NCBI RefSeq assembly: GCF_900188255.1
Contig: NZ_FZNS01000006.1
Coordinates: 62,001-126,000, forward strand
Direction: 5' to 3'
Source: Hymenobacter mucosus
Lineage (GTDB): Bacteria; Bacteroidota; Bacteroidia; Cytophagales; Hymenobacteraceae
DNA length: 64,000 nt
In this document: positions 18,315 through 26,494 of the stretch, one piece after another
How the letters are laid out: each line of letters begins with the position of its first letter
Position numbering within the stretch: position 1 is the first letter of the stretch
Program-made: the position numbers and the translations under genes
The notes under the pieces: generated by a model
Database searches by the model: none
Told to the model about the DNA's origin: nothing
The model's input: only the letters and a program-made list of their open reading frames with translations

Positions 18315-19757
18315 CTATAGTTTGATGGTAACATTCTGCGGCTCGGTAAAGAAACGCAACGCCTCAATTCCGCCTTCGCGACCCACCCCAGAACTCTTCA
18401 TACCCCCAAAGGGTGTGCGTAAGTCGCGATGCAGCCACGCATTCACCCACACAATACCGCTGTGCAGAGCGTGTGCTACCCGGTGAGCGCGCTTCAAGTC
18501 CGTGGTCCAGATAGTGGCGGCTAATCCATACTCCGTGCCATTGGCCCACTGAATAACCTCCGCTTCGGAGTCGAAGGGAGTGAGTGTGACAACAGGACCA
18601 AAGATTTCCTCGCGGTTTACGCGGCAGTTGGGTGGTAAGCTCTCAAATACAGTAGGTTGCATGAAGTGTCCGCCAGCGCAGCGGCCCGGTAAGTACACCC
18701 GCTGTCCTCCAGCCAGCAAGCGGCCGCCCTCTTCATGAGCCAGTGCCACGTACCCAAGCACCTTTTGCAAGTGAGCTTCGCTGACCAAGGCTCCTTGTTG
18801 GCTAGCCGGGTCTTGCGGGTCGCCGACGGTTAAAGCGGCTACTCCCTGCAGAAAGGCCTGCTTGAATGCCTCATAAAGGGGCCGTTCGATGAAGATGCGG
18901 GAGCCACACAAGCAAATTTGCCCCTGATTGGCAAAGGAACTCCGTAGGCTGGTGCTCACGGCTTCTTCCAAGTTGCAGTCGGCAAAGACTAGGTTGGGAT
19001 TCTTACCCCCTAGCTCCAAGGAAAGCTTTTTGAATAAGGGTGCCGCCGTGCGTGCTATGTGTTCCCCGGTCTTGGTGCCCCCCGTGAAGCTGATGGCCTT
19101 CACTGCTGGATGCTCCACCAGGGCTTGGCCCACCTTGGCGCCCGTACCATGCACAATGTTGAGCACCCCCGGCGGCAAGCCAGCTTCCTGACACAACTCG
19201 CTCAGGAGAAATGCAGTGTACGGTGTAACTTCCGATGGTTTGGCCACAACGCAGCACCCAGCGGCGAGAGCCGGAGCAATCTTCCATGTGAATAGGTAGA
19301 GCGGCAGGTTCCAAGGGGAAATGCACGCTACCACGCCTAGCGGGTGGCGCACCGTGTAGTTTAGCGCGATGCCCTCCTGGAAGTGGGTTTCAGATGAAAA
19401 ATGCTGTGCCGCCGTACCAAAAAAAGCAAAGTTGCTGGCTGCTCGTGGGATATCGACGGTGCGGGCCAAGTGCACGGGCTTGCCGTTATCCTGGCTTTCT
19501 GCCGCAGCTAGTCGGTCCTGGTCACGCTCAATCAATTCCGCAATACGAACCAAAAGCCGGCCCCTTTCTTCAGCCGGGCGAGTGCGCCAAGCCGGTAGCG
19601 CTTCTTCTGCCGCCTGCACCGCTAGCGCTACATCCGCGGCGTCAGAGTCAGGCAAGTAGGCGTGGGGCTGACCCGTAGCCGGCTCAAGAGTAGGTAGGTA
19701 ACAACCAGCACTGGGAGGCACCAGCCGGCCGTTGATATAATTCTGAAGCTGAATCAT
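18315..19757 (-). CDS. Aldehyde dehydrogenase, probable 2-aminomuconate 6-semialdehyde dehydrogenase
   Basis: A 480-aa NAD-dependent aldehyde dehydrogenase. The catalytic Cys282 lies in NQGQICLCGSRIF, the general base Glu248 in LELGGKNP, and Asn150 in SPWNLPLY. Strings such as LNYTVRHPLGVVACISPWNL, SSFANQGQICLC and the C-terminal PFGGMKSSGVGREG closely recall ALDH8A1/AMSDH proteins, which oxidise 2-aminomuconate semialdehyde in tryptophan catabolism. Genes for the preceding kynurenine steps occur 10-20 kb away in this window, which supports the assignment. It is convergent with the polytopic membrane protein and co-directional with the GT2 gene upstream. Confidence 0.85.
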   Translation of the reverse strand: MIQLQNYINGRLVPPSAGCYLPTLEPATGQPHAYLPDSDAADVALAVQAAEEALPAWRTRPAEERGRLLVRIAELIERDQDRLAAAESQDNGKPVHLARTVDIPRAASNFAFFGTAAQHFSSETHFQEGIALNYTVRHPLGVVACISPWNLPLYLFTWKIAPALAAGCCVVAKPSEVTPYTAFLLSELCQEAGLPPGVLNIVHGTGAKVGQALVEHPAVKAISFTGGTKTGEHIARTAAPLFKKLSLELGGKNPNLVFADCNLEEAVSTSLRSSFANQGQICLCGSRIFIERPLYEAFKQAFLQGVAALTVGDPQDPASQQGALVSEAHLQKVLGYVALAHEEGGRLLAGGQRVYLPGRCAGGHFMQPTVFESLPPNCRVNREEIFGPVVTLTPFDSEAEVIQWANGTEYGLAATIWTTDLKRAHRVAHALHSGIVWVNAWLHRDLRTPFGGMKSSGVGREGGIEALRFFTEPQNVTIKL

Positions 19758-19778
19758 AGGGACTACATAGGACGAAGC

Positions 19779-20741
19779 CTAGCGTCCAGTAGCAGATGGT
19801 TCGCTGGTCGGCTCCGGCAGGTTAGAGTCTGACACAATATACAACGGCCGCTGCCGCACATTGGCAGATAGCCGCGCTAGATATTCACCAATGATACCCA
19901 CAGCAATGAGTTGCACCCCACCTAGGAACAAGATGCTAATCATCAACGACGCCCACCCAGCCTCGTAGTTGTCCGTCGCAAAACGGGCATACAGGGTATA
20001 AATCATTACCAGGAAGGCAAGGCCAGATACCACAAACCCGCTAATGGTAGCTGCCTTTAAGGGCACGTCGGAGAAAGCCGTAATACCGTCCAGGGCTAAC
20101 CGAAGCATCTTACGGTATGTATAGCCTGTGGCGCCGCCAGCCCGTTCTGCCCGGTCATATTCCACGTAGGTTTGGCGGTATCCAATCCAAGAAATCTGAC
20201 CTCGGATAAACTTATTTTGCTCGGGCATCTGCCGTAAGGCGCGCACAACCTTCTCAGAAATGATGCGAAAGTCTCCCGTGTCAACTGGAATAGAAATGTG
20301 GGTAATGCTAGCCAGAATACGGTAGAACAGTTTGGCTGTGAACTTCTTAGCGGCACTTTCGCCTTGGCGGGAGCGGCGCTTTGCGTACACTACCTCGTAG
20401 CCTTCGTGTAGGCGCTGGTATAGTTGCGGAATCAGCTCCGGTGGGTCCTGCAAGTCAGCATCAATAATGACGACTGCCTCGCCTGTGGCACGGTCTAGGC
20501 CGGCCGTAACAGCAATTTGGTGCCCGAAATTGCGGCTAAAATCTACGTACCGGACCCGCGTATCGCGCACTATTAAGTGCTGAATTAGTACCAGCGACTT
20601 ATCGCGTGAGCCATCGTTTACGAAAATGAATTCGTAGCCTCCTGGCAATAACATTCCATCAAGAACCCCACGTAGCCGCTCGTAGAGCGAGAGAATATTG
20701 GCTTCTTCGTTGTAGATGGGAATAACGACGGAAAGATCCAC
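19779..20741 (-). CDS. Glycosyltransferase family 2 (polyprenyl-phosphate sugar transferase type)
   Basis: A 320-aa GT2 enzyme resembling GtrB/YfdH and dolichyl-phosphate mannose synthases. The N-terminal GT-A domain contains VVIPIYNEEANI, FVNDGSRDKS, and the metal-binding DADLQDPPELI. A later DTGDFRII motif is typical of the subgroup. Two C-terminal membrane helices follow (TISGFVVSGLAFLVMIYTL and ISILFLGGVQLIAVGIIGEY). It should transfer a sugar from a nucleotide donor to a polyprenyl phosphate, making the donor used by GT-C enzymes such as those nearby. It lies 33 bp downstream of a methyltransferase gene on the same strand. Confidence 0.92.
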   Translation of the reverse strand: MDLSVVIPIYNEEANILSLYERLRGVLDGMLLPGGYEFIFVNDGSRDKSLVLIQHLIVRDTRVRYVDFSRNFGHQIAVTAGLDRATGEAVVIIDADLQDPPELIPQLYQRLHEGYEVVYAKRRSRQGESAAKKFTAKLFYRILASITHISIPVDTGDFRIISEKVVRALRQMPEQNKFIRGQISWIGYRQTYVEYDRAERAGGATGYTYRKMLRLALDGITAFSDVPLKAATISGFVVSGLAFLVMIYTLYARFATDNYEAGWASLMISILFLGGVQLIAVGIIGEYLARLSANVRQRPLYIVSDSNLPEPTSEPSATGR

Positions 20742-20774
20742 GGAGTGACAGAAAGCAGGGAAGAGCAGAAATGA

Positions 20775-21557
20775 CTAAGCAGGCTTACGGGCCAGGGCAA
20801 ATACACTCACGCCTACCGGTAGGTTTAAATGGCGCAGTATTCGGTTTTCTGTGCGCAATAGCGAAAGCAGAGAGGTATTCAGAAAGGCGGGGAGTAGCTG
20901 CAAGTCTCCTGATGGAGAAGGCTCCGTTCCCGGCAAAAGTTTACGTAGCAGCCGTACCAGGGCTACCGGTGCGAATAAGAGAGAGTTCCAGTACGACAAA
21001 CGCTGTTGCTGTAGCCCGTTGTGAGCAATAGCGGTGGATAGCTGTTGGCTGGAATACCGCCGAAAATGCTGATTCACATCGTCGTGAGAGCTCCATAGAA
21101 ACTGGAAAGCCGGCACGAAGACGATCAGCTGACCGCCGGGGCGTAGCACGCGCTTCCACTCTTGCAAGGCTTGATTCTCATTTTCAATGTGCTCCAGCAC
21201 ATCTGAGGCAATAACCAAGTCGAAGCTGGCGTCTGCAAATTCTAATTTAGCACCATCCATAACAGCAACGTGCTCAAAACCGCGCTGCTTGGCAAGCTGA
21301 ACCCCCTGGGCACTAATGTCAATGCCCGTAAGATTAGTATAACCTGCTTGCCGCAAGGCCAACAATAGGGGTCCTCCGGAACAGCCAATTTCCAGAATGG
21401 AAGCTGATTTGGGTAGCTGCAGTTCCTGAATTAGCTGGAACACCATACCGCGCCGGGCCTGAAACCACCAGTGCCCCTCTTCAATCTGATGGTAAGTTGC
21501 TTCGTAATCGGAATGCACAGGGCTCAGGGGTAAAGAGTCATCAAGATAGTTGTGCAA
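20775..21557 (-). CDS. Class I SAM-dependent methyltransferase
   Basis: A 260-aa methyltransferase with a Methyltransf_11/23-type Rossmann fold. Motif I is ILEIGCSGGPLLLALR, the acidic residue of motif II is in LTGIDISAQGVQLAK, and VIASDVLEHIENENQAL plus VLRPGGQLIVFVPAF are the later motifs. The N-terminal HWWFQARRGMVFQLI string is common in methyltransferases of polysaccharide or cell-wall clusters. The following GT2 gene on the same strand suggests it acts on a glycan or its lipid carrier. Divergent from the GH16-like gene. Confidence 0.9.
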   Translation of the reverse strand: MHNYLDDSLPLSPVHSDYEATYHQIEEGHWWFQARRGMVFQLIQELQLPKSASILEIGCSGGPLLLALRQAGYTNLTGIDISAQGVQLAKQRGFEHVAVMDGAKLEFADASFDLVIASDVLEHIENENQALQEWKRVLRPGGQLIVFVPAFQFLWSSHDDVNQHFRRYSSQQLSTAIAHNGLQQQRLSYWNSLLFAPVALVRLLRKLLPGTEPSPSGDLQLLPAFLNTSLLSLLRTENRILRHLNLPVGVSVFALARKPA

Positions 21558-21642
21558 AGATAGGTTTATGTCCGTTTTACACGATAGATAACCACTGCAT
21601 CCTAGTTGCGCCCCTGAAGAGGCCAGGATTGGTTTGCCTCTC

Positions 21643-21650
21643 TATCTTCG
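21643..21650 (+). promoter_or_regulatory. Putative -7 box for the GH16-like gene
   Basis: TATCTTCG, close to the Bacteroidota TAnnTTTG element, lies 20 bp before the ATG at 21670. This favours that ATG over an upstream TTG. I see no clear -33 element. Confidence 0.4.
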
Positions 21651-21669
21651 TTACTTACTGTGCTGTGTG

Positions 21670-23613
21670 ATGACTAATTGCCGAGATTTTTTGCTTGAGC
21701 TATACCAATGGGTAAGAGGCATGTGGCCTGCCATCGTGACTTTGCGAATGGGGCGAATGTGTTGGTTCTTGGTAAGCACCTTGTGGCCAGTACTGGGAAT
21801 TGCACAAGTTGGCTCTTTCACTGCCCCTTTGCGCATTACCTCATTTACCGCCTTAGCTAATTACGCGGGCGAAACAGATGCACCAGCCGGCCAGCTTATT
21901 CGGCGCTATAACGCAGAGATGACCATACGTCGGCCGGGCCGTGTATTTCCTCATCCAGAGGGTAGTAGTGAAAGCCCAGCTTTATTCAACTGTCGCCTTA
22001 CTATTGCAAACACTTCTGAGCGAGATACCTTGTTTTATGCGCTCTTCTATCAAAATGAGAGCTACGCATTTGAGCCTGGCCATCCTCGGGATGATGAAAA
22101 TTTCTACGGCACGTGGGGCTACGATGAAGGTAAGCAGCCAGGGTTTCGGAAGATAGCAGTACCTCGTAGGGCGGGAGGTACTACGCTTCAGGCGGGTGTG
22201 CGTCTGCGAGGAAACCCTAGAAATGAGAGCCTGTTCATGGATGCGCCAGCAGGCTCTAGGCCACTACCCGATGGGCCGGATGATGAAAACCTCTATGGTC
22301 GGTGGAAAAGGCCCCCCCGTATGGGCCGTTACCGATTTATGCTGGTCGTCACTACTGATACCTCCGAGATTGATTTCTATGCTCGCGACTGTCATCGCCG
22401 ACGGTCGGATGGCCATTATCTCAACCCGTTTACGTACTTCTTAGGCCGCTCCTTTGCTCATACAGTTGTGCAAGTTGCCGATGAGCAACTGCAGATATAC
22501 ATGCGCCCGCCCAAGTTAGGGGCTCCTCTACCGGCCCGAGACTGGCGTATGCCAGCCACGGCGGAACAGATGGAAGCTAGTTTTCGGTACAGCAGTTTTG
22601 GTGGAGCCAAAATGCCAAACGTGCCAGTGGTAGCTGATGTCAACAATAACTCCTTTACACCGGCTGCTTACAATCGGCTGAAGCACCAGTTTGATCCTAC
22701 TACTTTGCCAGTGGTAACTGTGGGTGACGATGGCCCAACGGCATCAGTAGCCGACTCAGGTCGTATTCAGCTTATTAATCCGGCTGCTGACCCGGCAGAT
22801 CCGCATAAGTATGATGCTTCTGTGCGGACGCTCTTCGGGTTTACGTACGGACGGTTTCGGGCCCGCATTCGGTTTCCTCAAATAGTTAATTCAGCTGGCG
22901 TTTGGAATGGAATAAGCCCTGCATTCTGGCTGTTCTCAGCGGCTGGTGAACCTTGGAATTCGCTGAATCGGGACTACCGTGGCGGTTTTTGTACCGATGA
23001 CGAACGTGCCTTCTTTTCCGAAATCGACATAGAAATATTTAAGGCTCAGTGCATACGTTACCGCAACTATCGCAACGATGGGTACGAAGGCCGGGCCCGT
23101 CACCGCCGGCGGTGGCTGCGTGAAGGAGGCGCTTTTCAAGACGAAAGCTGTGATTCTATCGTCATCGGCTGCAACAACTTCGACTACATGCGCCAGGATA
23201 TTCCTCATCTCGTAAATGGCGCCGCCGCAACGCCACCTTGTGGCGCTAATGGCAACGACGAGCCGATTGTATACGAAGGCAAGACCTATCGGCTTCATCG
23301 TGATGGGGCCAGTACTGCTCTTTCGACCCGCGTGGTACTCAGTTCAACGGAGCTGTTCTCACCCCACGACACATGGTATGAAATAGAATGGCGCCCTACC
23401 GAAATCATCTGGCGCATAGGCCCTGACGAAAATCACTTACGCGTTATTGCTTATATGTCAGACCAGTATACGGTGGTGCCCAATACCCTTATGCATGTTA
23501 TTCTGGCTCAGCATTGGCTACCTACCAACGACTACCATCCTTACTTTCAGGAGAACATTCCGTATCCGGCCTTTCCTATCCGAGGTGAAATTCTGGAATT
23601 CTCGGTGGAGTAA
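21670..23613 (+). CDS. GH16-like glycoside hydrolase with a novel N-terminal region
   Basis: A 647-aa exported protein; an internal hydrophobic segment ending VLGIAQ looks like the signal peptide, so a start at an in-frame ATG such as 21757 is also possible. The C-terminal ~250 residues show GH16 (laminarinase/agarase clan) features: YGRFRARIRFP, WNGISPAFWLFS, the catalytic motif EIDIE at residues ~451-455, and WYEIEWRPTEIIWRIG. The N-terminal ~290 residues match nothing I know and hold a twice-repeated motif, DDENFYGTW and DDENLYGRW. It may cleave or remodel a polysaccharide at the surface. The neighbouring lipoproteins and membrane proteins suggest a glycan role. Confidence 0.75.
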   Translation: MTNCRDFLLELYQWVRGMWPAIVTLRMGRMCWFLVSTLWPVLGIAQVGSFTAPLRITSFTALANYAGETDAPAGQLIRRYNAEMTIRRPGRVFPHPEGSSESPALFNCRLTIANTSERDTLFYALFYQNESYAFEPGHPRDDENFYGTWGYDEGKQPGFRKIAVPRRAGGTTLQAGVRLRGNPRNESLFMDAPAGSRPLPDGPDDENLYGRWKRPPRMGRYRFMLVVTTDTSEIDFYARDCHRRRSDGHYLNPFTYFLGRSFAHTVVQVADEQLQIYMRPPKLGAPLPARDWRMPATAEQMEASFRYSSFGGAKMPNVPVVADVNNNSFTPAAYNRLKHQFDPTTLPVVTVGDDGPTASVADSGRIQLINPAADPADPHKYDASVRTLFGFTYGRFRARIRFPQIVNSAGVWNGISPAFWLFSAAGEPWNSLNRDYRGGFCTDDERAFFSEIDIEIFKAQCIRYRNYRNDGYEGRARHRRRWLREGGAFQDESCDSIVIGCNNFDYMRQDIPHLVNGAAATPPCGANGNDEPIVYEGKTYRLHRDGASTALSTRVVLSSTELFSPHDTWYEIEWRPTEIIWRIGPDENHLRVIAYMSDQYTVVPNTLMHVILAQHWLPTNDYHPYFQENIPYPAFPIRGEILEFSVE

Positions 23614-23685
23614 GGTGGGTGCATTGGCTTTATATGAGCCTTGGCTAGGTGGTAGAAAGTGCATGTAGTTCATAGGCAGACTACC

Positions 23686-23693
23686 TACCTTTG
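23686..23693 (+). promoter_or_regulatory. Putative -7 box for the first jelly-roll lipoprotein
   Basis: TACCTTTG, a perfect TAnnTTTG element, lies 34 bp before the ATG at 23728. No obvious -33 element is seen. Confidence 0.5.
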
Positions 23694-23727
23694 CTAGACT
23701 TACAAACTGTATCTATCACTCCTCTAC

Positions 23728-24264
23728 ATGAAAAAAATTGCTGTTTTGCTCGGTTTGGCCTTCCTAGGCGCCTGCTCATCGGATGATACATCAGCCGTTG
23801 CTTCCGACAGCAAAACGATTACTGCCAATGACTTCGAGTCGCTTGCTGGTTGGAACAATGACCCTGCCACGTTAGATAAGGGGCACGCGCATTCGGGACA
23901 GTATGCCATCAAAGTAGACAAGGACCATGAGTTCAGCACTACGTTTGATATGGCGCTTGGCCTAGCTACTCCCGCGAAAATTAAGACGGTTCACTTAGAA
24001 GCTTGGGCGTATTTGCCCAGCAATAAGGCAACCGGAATGCTAGGCGTTCAGGTAATGGACCCAGCTACAAACCAGCAGGTTTTCGGCGACGGTATTCGGT
24101 TGGGAGAGCAGGTAAAGGAATACAATAAGTGGACACAGGTTAGCAAAGACATTGTGTTGCCTGATAATATCACGTCCCTGCAACATATCCGTATGTCCCT
24201 GTGGCGTGCCGATGCGACGGACCGCGTCTTGGTAGACGATGTGAAATTGAGTATCAAAGACTAA
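23728..24264 (+). CDS. Lipoprotein with a carbohydrate-binding-like jelly-roll domain (paralogue 1)
   Basis: A 178-aa lipoprotein (MKKIAVLLGLAFLGAC). The mature part looks like a single beta-sandwich module of the CBM4/9 type: ANDFESLAGWNND near the start, HSGQYAIKV, then VHLEAWAYLPSNK, YNKWTQVSKDIVLP and LVDDVKLSI at the end. The protein at 25914-26465 shares the same pattern (SFENLDGW, VYNKWQYV, LWRADS, YLDDVQISL), so the two are paralogues flanking a membrane protein gene. Ligand binding to a glycan is inferred from fold-like patterns, not shown. Confidence 0.78.
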   Translation: MKKIAVLLGLAFLGACSSDDTSAVASDSKTITANDFESLAGWNNDPATLDKGHAHSGQYAIKVDKDHEFSTTFDMALGLATPAKIKTVHLEAWAYLPSNKATGMLGVQVMDPATNQQVFGDGIRLGEQVKEYNKWTQVSKDIVLPDNITSLQHIRMSLWRADATDRVLVDDVKLSIKD

Positions 24265-24388
24265 CCCGTAGCTATAGTCTGCTATTAGACGACCATTCTT
24301 GGTGGCGAGCTAGTCTATTGTAGGCTGGCTCACGCTACCATAGCCTCCAACTCTGCTTTGGCCGGAGGCTTAAATTCACGCAAGCTGT

Positions 24389-25834
24389 ATGAATAAACGC
24401 TACTTATCGGGCTTGTTGATAGCGTTTGTAGTGCTAGATCTGATATACACCTATTGGCAAAACTATCAGTTGCCACTAGATGGTGATATCGTCCCGACGA
24501 TCCTGCCCGCGCAGTGGTTTAGCAAGGTGCTACATGATCCGTTTGGATGGGCTGTACTGACTAGAAATGAGGTGTACGGCGGAACTAACCGGTTTTTTGC
24601 GCATGCCACTATGGGTCTGTACTTGAAGCGGGTGCCTCACCTGCTGCAATACTTTATTCCCCCCATTGCTAGTTTATACACGGCCACTGCGTTGTTCAAC
24701 ACGGCCACTCAGGCACTACTAACCGTGCTGCTAGCGTGCTACATCCGGCTGGGCGCAGGCGGCCCGCGTGCGGGGTGGAGCTTTTGGATAGCTGTAGCCC
24801 TTCTGGTGCCCTTATTTCAAACGAGTGGTTTCTATGAGCAGATGGGTATCACAAACTATGCTATTACTTATACGTTCTTTTATGCCTTTCCAATGGCTTT
24901 GCTACTGGTTGTGTGGTGGCCTATTTTTCAGGCCGTGCAGCGGCAGCAGCCCTTACACCTGCGGCCGTGGCAACTAGCGCTACTGGTAGCGTTAATCGTT
25001 GTTATTTCCTTCAATGGCCCAATTACTGTTGCGGCTATCGCCATCTTGCTGCTTGGAATCAGCCTGTACTGGCTGGCCCAACAGTGGCAGAACGGCCTAC
25101 AGTGGCCATCCCTCCGGGCCATTCCTGGTAACTGGCTCTCGGGGCAGGTAGTTGTGCTTCTTGTCACTATGGGCGTTTTAGGCCTGTACTCCTTGTACAT
25201 AGGGCGTAACAATGCAGAAAATACCCATACACACACTCTAGGTGAGCTTTATCAACTGTTGCCCACTGGTGTCTATTTGGAACTTACGCTTCACTGGGGA
25301 TTGCCTATACTCATTGTGCTGGTGTTGGTCAATGTCCAGCTAGTATATCGTTTCACTGCTCCTTCCTTGGAGCGCCAGCGGGTATTGAACAGCATACGGT
25401 GGGTAGGGTTATTTGCCTGCGCATTCATCCTGCTTCTACCCTTTGGCGGCTACCGCGACTACCGCGCGTATCTAGTGCGGGGCGATTCTATTCTACCCGT
25501 CTTATTGGCGTTGTTCTACGCCTATGGCTTGTCGAGCTATTTCTTGGTGCTGCGGTTGTCAGGCCAGCGCCGGCACGCCTATATTGCTCTCATCGTCTTA
25601 TTTGCTGCTACGTTCACTTACATGGATGTGGCTACGAAGCTGCCAGTCAATAATGATTGCGAGCGGTGGTCTATGGATCAAATAGCTCAATCTCCAGAGC
25701 CAGTAGTGCGCATTTCGCCTTATTGTAATGTCCTGACGTGGTCACCAGTGCCAGATTATCATCAGTCGGAGTTGCAGGCTGAGATGCTGTATTATTGGGG
25801 CGTGACCAAAAGCAAAAAGTTTTACTACCAGTAA
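24389..25834 (+). CDS. Polytopic membrane protein, GT-C-like
   Basis: A 481-aa protein with about ten hydrophobic helices. The first loop contains LPLDGDIVPTILPAQW, with acidic residues placed as in GT-C transferases, but no family signature lets me name it. A short soluble tail follows the last helix, with DCERWSMDQ and a Tyr-rich end. The gene lies between two paralogous lipoproteins on the same strand (125 bp and 80 bp gaps). A joint role in building or exporting a surface glycan is inference. Confidence 0.75.
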   Translation: MNKRYLSGLLIAFVVLDLIYTYWQNYQLPLDGDIVPTILPAQWFSKVLHDPFGWAVLTRNEVYGGTNRFFAHATMGLYLKRVPHLLQYFIPPIASLYTATALFNTATQALLTVLLACYIRLGAGGPRAGWSFWIAVALLVPLFQTSGFYEQMGITNYAITYTFFYAFPMALLLVVWWPIFQAVQRQQPLHLRPWQLALLVALIVVISFNGPITVAAIAILLLGISLYWLAQQWQNGLQWPSLRAIPGNWLSGQVVVLLVTMGVLGLYSLYIGRNNAENTHTHTLGELYQLLPTGVYLELTLHWGLPILIVLVLVNVQLVYRFTAPSLERQRVLNSIRWVGLFACAFILLLPFGGYRDYRAYLVRGDSILPVLLALFYAYGLSSYFLVLRLSGQRRHAYIALIVLFAATFTYMDVATKLPVNNDCERWSMDQIAQSPEPVVRISPYCNVLTWSPVPDYHQSELQAEMLYYWGVTKSKKFYYQ

Positions 25835-25913
25835 CATGCCTGTGAAGCGCCGCTCCTGGGCGTTGCTACACAGGTGTGTCTGGCCCTGCTAGCCTTTTTT
25901 CTACATCTCTCCC

Positions 25914-26465
25914 ATGGTGAAATACGCCTCTGCTGCCCTTCTTTGTACCTTGTTTTTAGGAAGCTGCTCTCAGCAACCCAGCACTCCCTCGGCTCCTGGT
26001 GTGCTGGCGTCTAGCAGTTTCGAGAATTTGGATGGGTGGCTACCTGATGCGCCCGGCTTGGCCCTGCTCAGCCGCGACCAAGCTCACTCAGGAACGTATA
26101 GCACCATGGTTGCTCCTGACCATGACTTTAGCCTAGGGTATAATAACAAGCTCAGCCGTCTCGCGCCCGACTGGCCTGCTAAGCTAACCATTGGAGCTTG
26201 GGTGTTTCTTCCGAATGAGCAGGCCGCTGCTAAGCTTGTAACGGAAGTACGGAGTGATAAACCCAATCAGCCTAACCTACTATGGGAAGGATTAGACTTG
26301 TTGAGCACAGTAAAAGTGTACAACAAGTGGCAATACGTTGAGCAAACTGTTACCATGCCCGCCGCCGCCAAAGCAAATAGCCGCTTGCTAGTATACCTGT
26401 GGCGTGCCGATAGCAAGCAGCCCGTATACCTAGACGACGTGCAGATTTCCTTGGCTTCTAAGTAG
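25914..26465 (+). CDS. Lipoprotein with a carbohydrate-binding-like jelly-roll domain (paralogue 2)
   Basis: A 183-aa lipoprotein (LLCTLFLGSC). It is a paralogue of the protein at 23728-24264: SSFENLDGWLPDAP, HSGTYSTMV, LTIGAWVFLPNEQ, VKVYNKWQYVEQTVTMP, LLVYLWRADS and YLDDVQISL line up with it in order. Sequence divergence is considerable, so this is an old duplication rather than a recent copy. It ends 30 bp before a convergent membrane protein gene. Confidence 0.78.
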   Translation: MVKYASAALLCTLFLGSCSQQPSTPSAPGVLASSSFENLDGWLPDAPGLALLSRDQAHSGTYSTMVAPDHDFSLGYNNKLSRLAPDWPAKLTIGAWVFLPNEQAAAKLVTEVRSDKPNQPNLLWEGLDLLSTVKVYNKWQYVEQTVTMPAAAKANSRLLVYLWRADSKQPVYLDDVQISLASK

Positions 26466-26494
26466 TGGAGCCGAGGCTTTTCGCCAAGTAAGAG

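Noticed and set aside
24341..24372. Hairpin AGCCTCC/GGAGGCT before the membrane protein
   Set aside because: Only a 7-bp stem with a 15-nt loop and no T tract; too weak to call a terminator.
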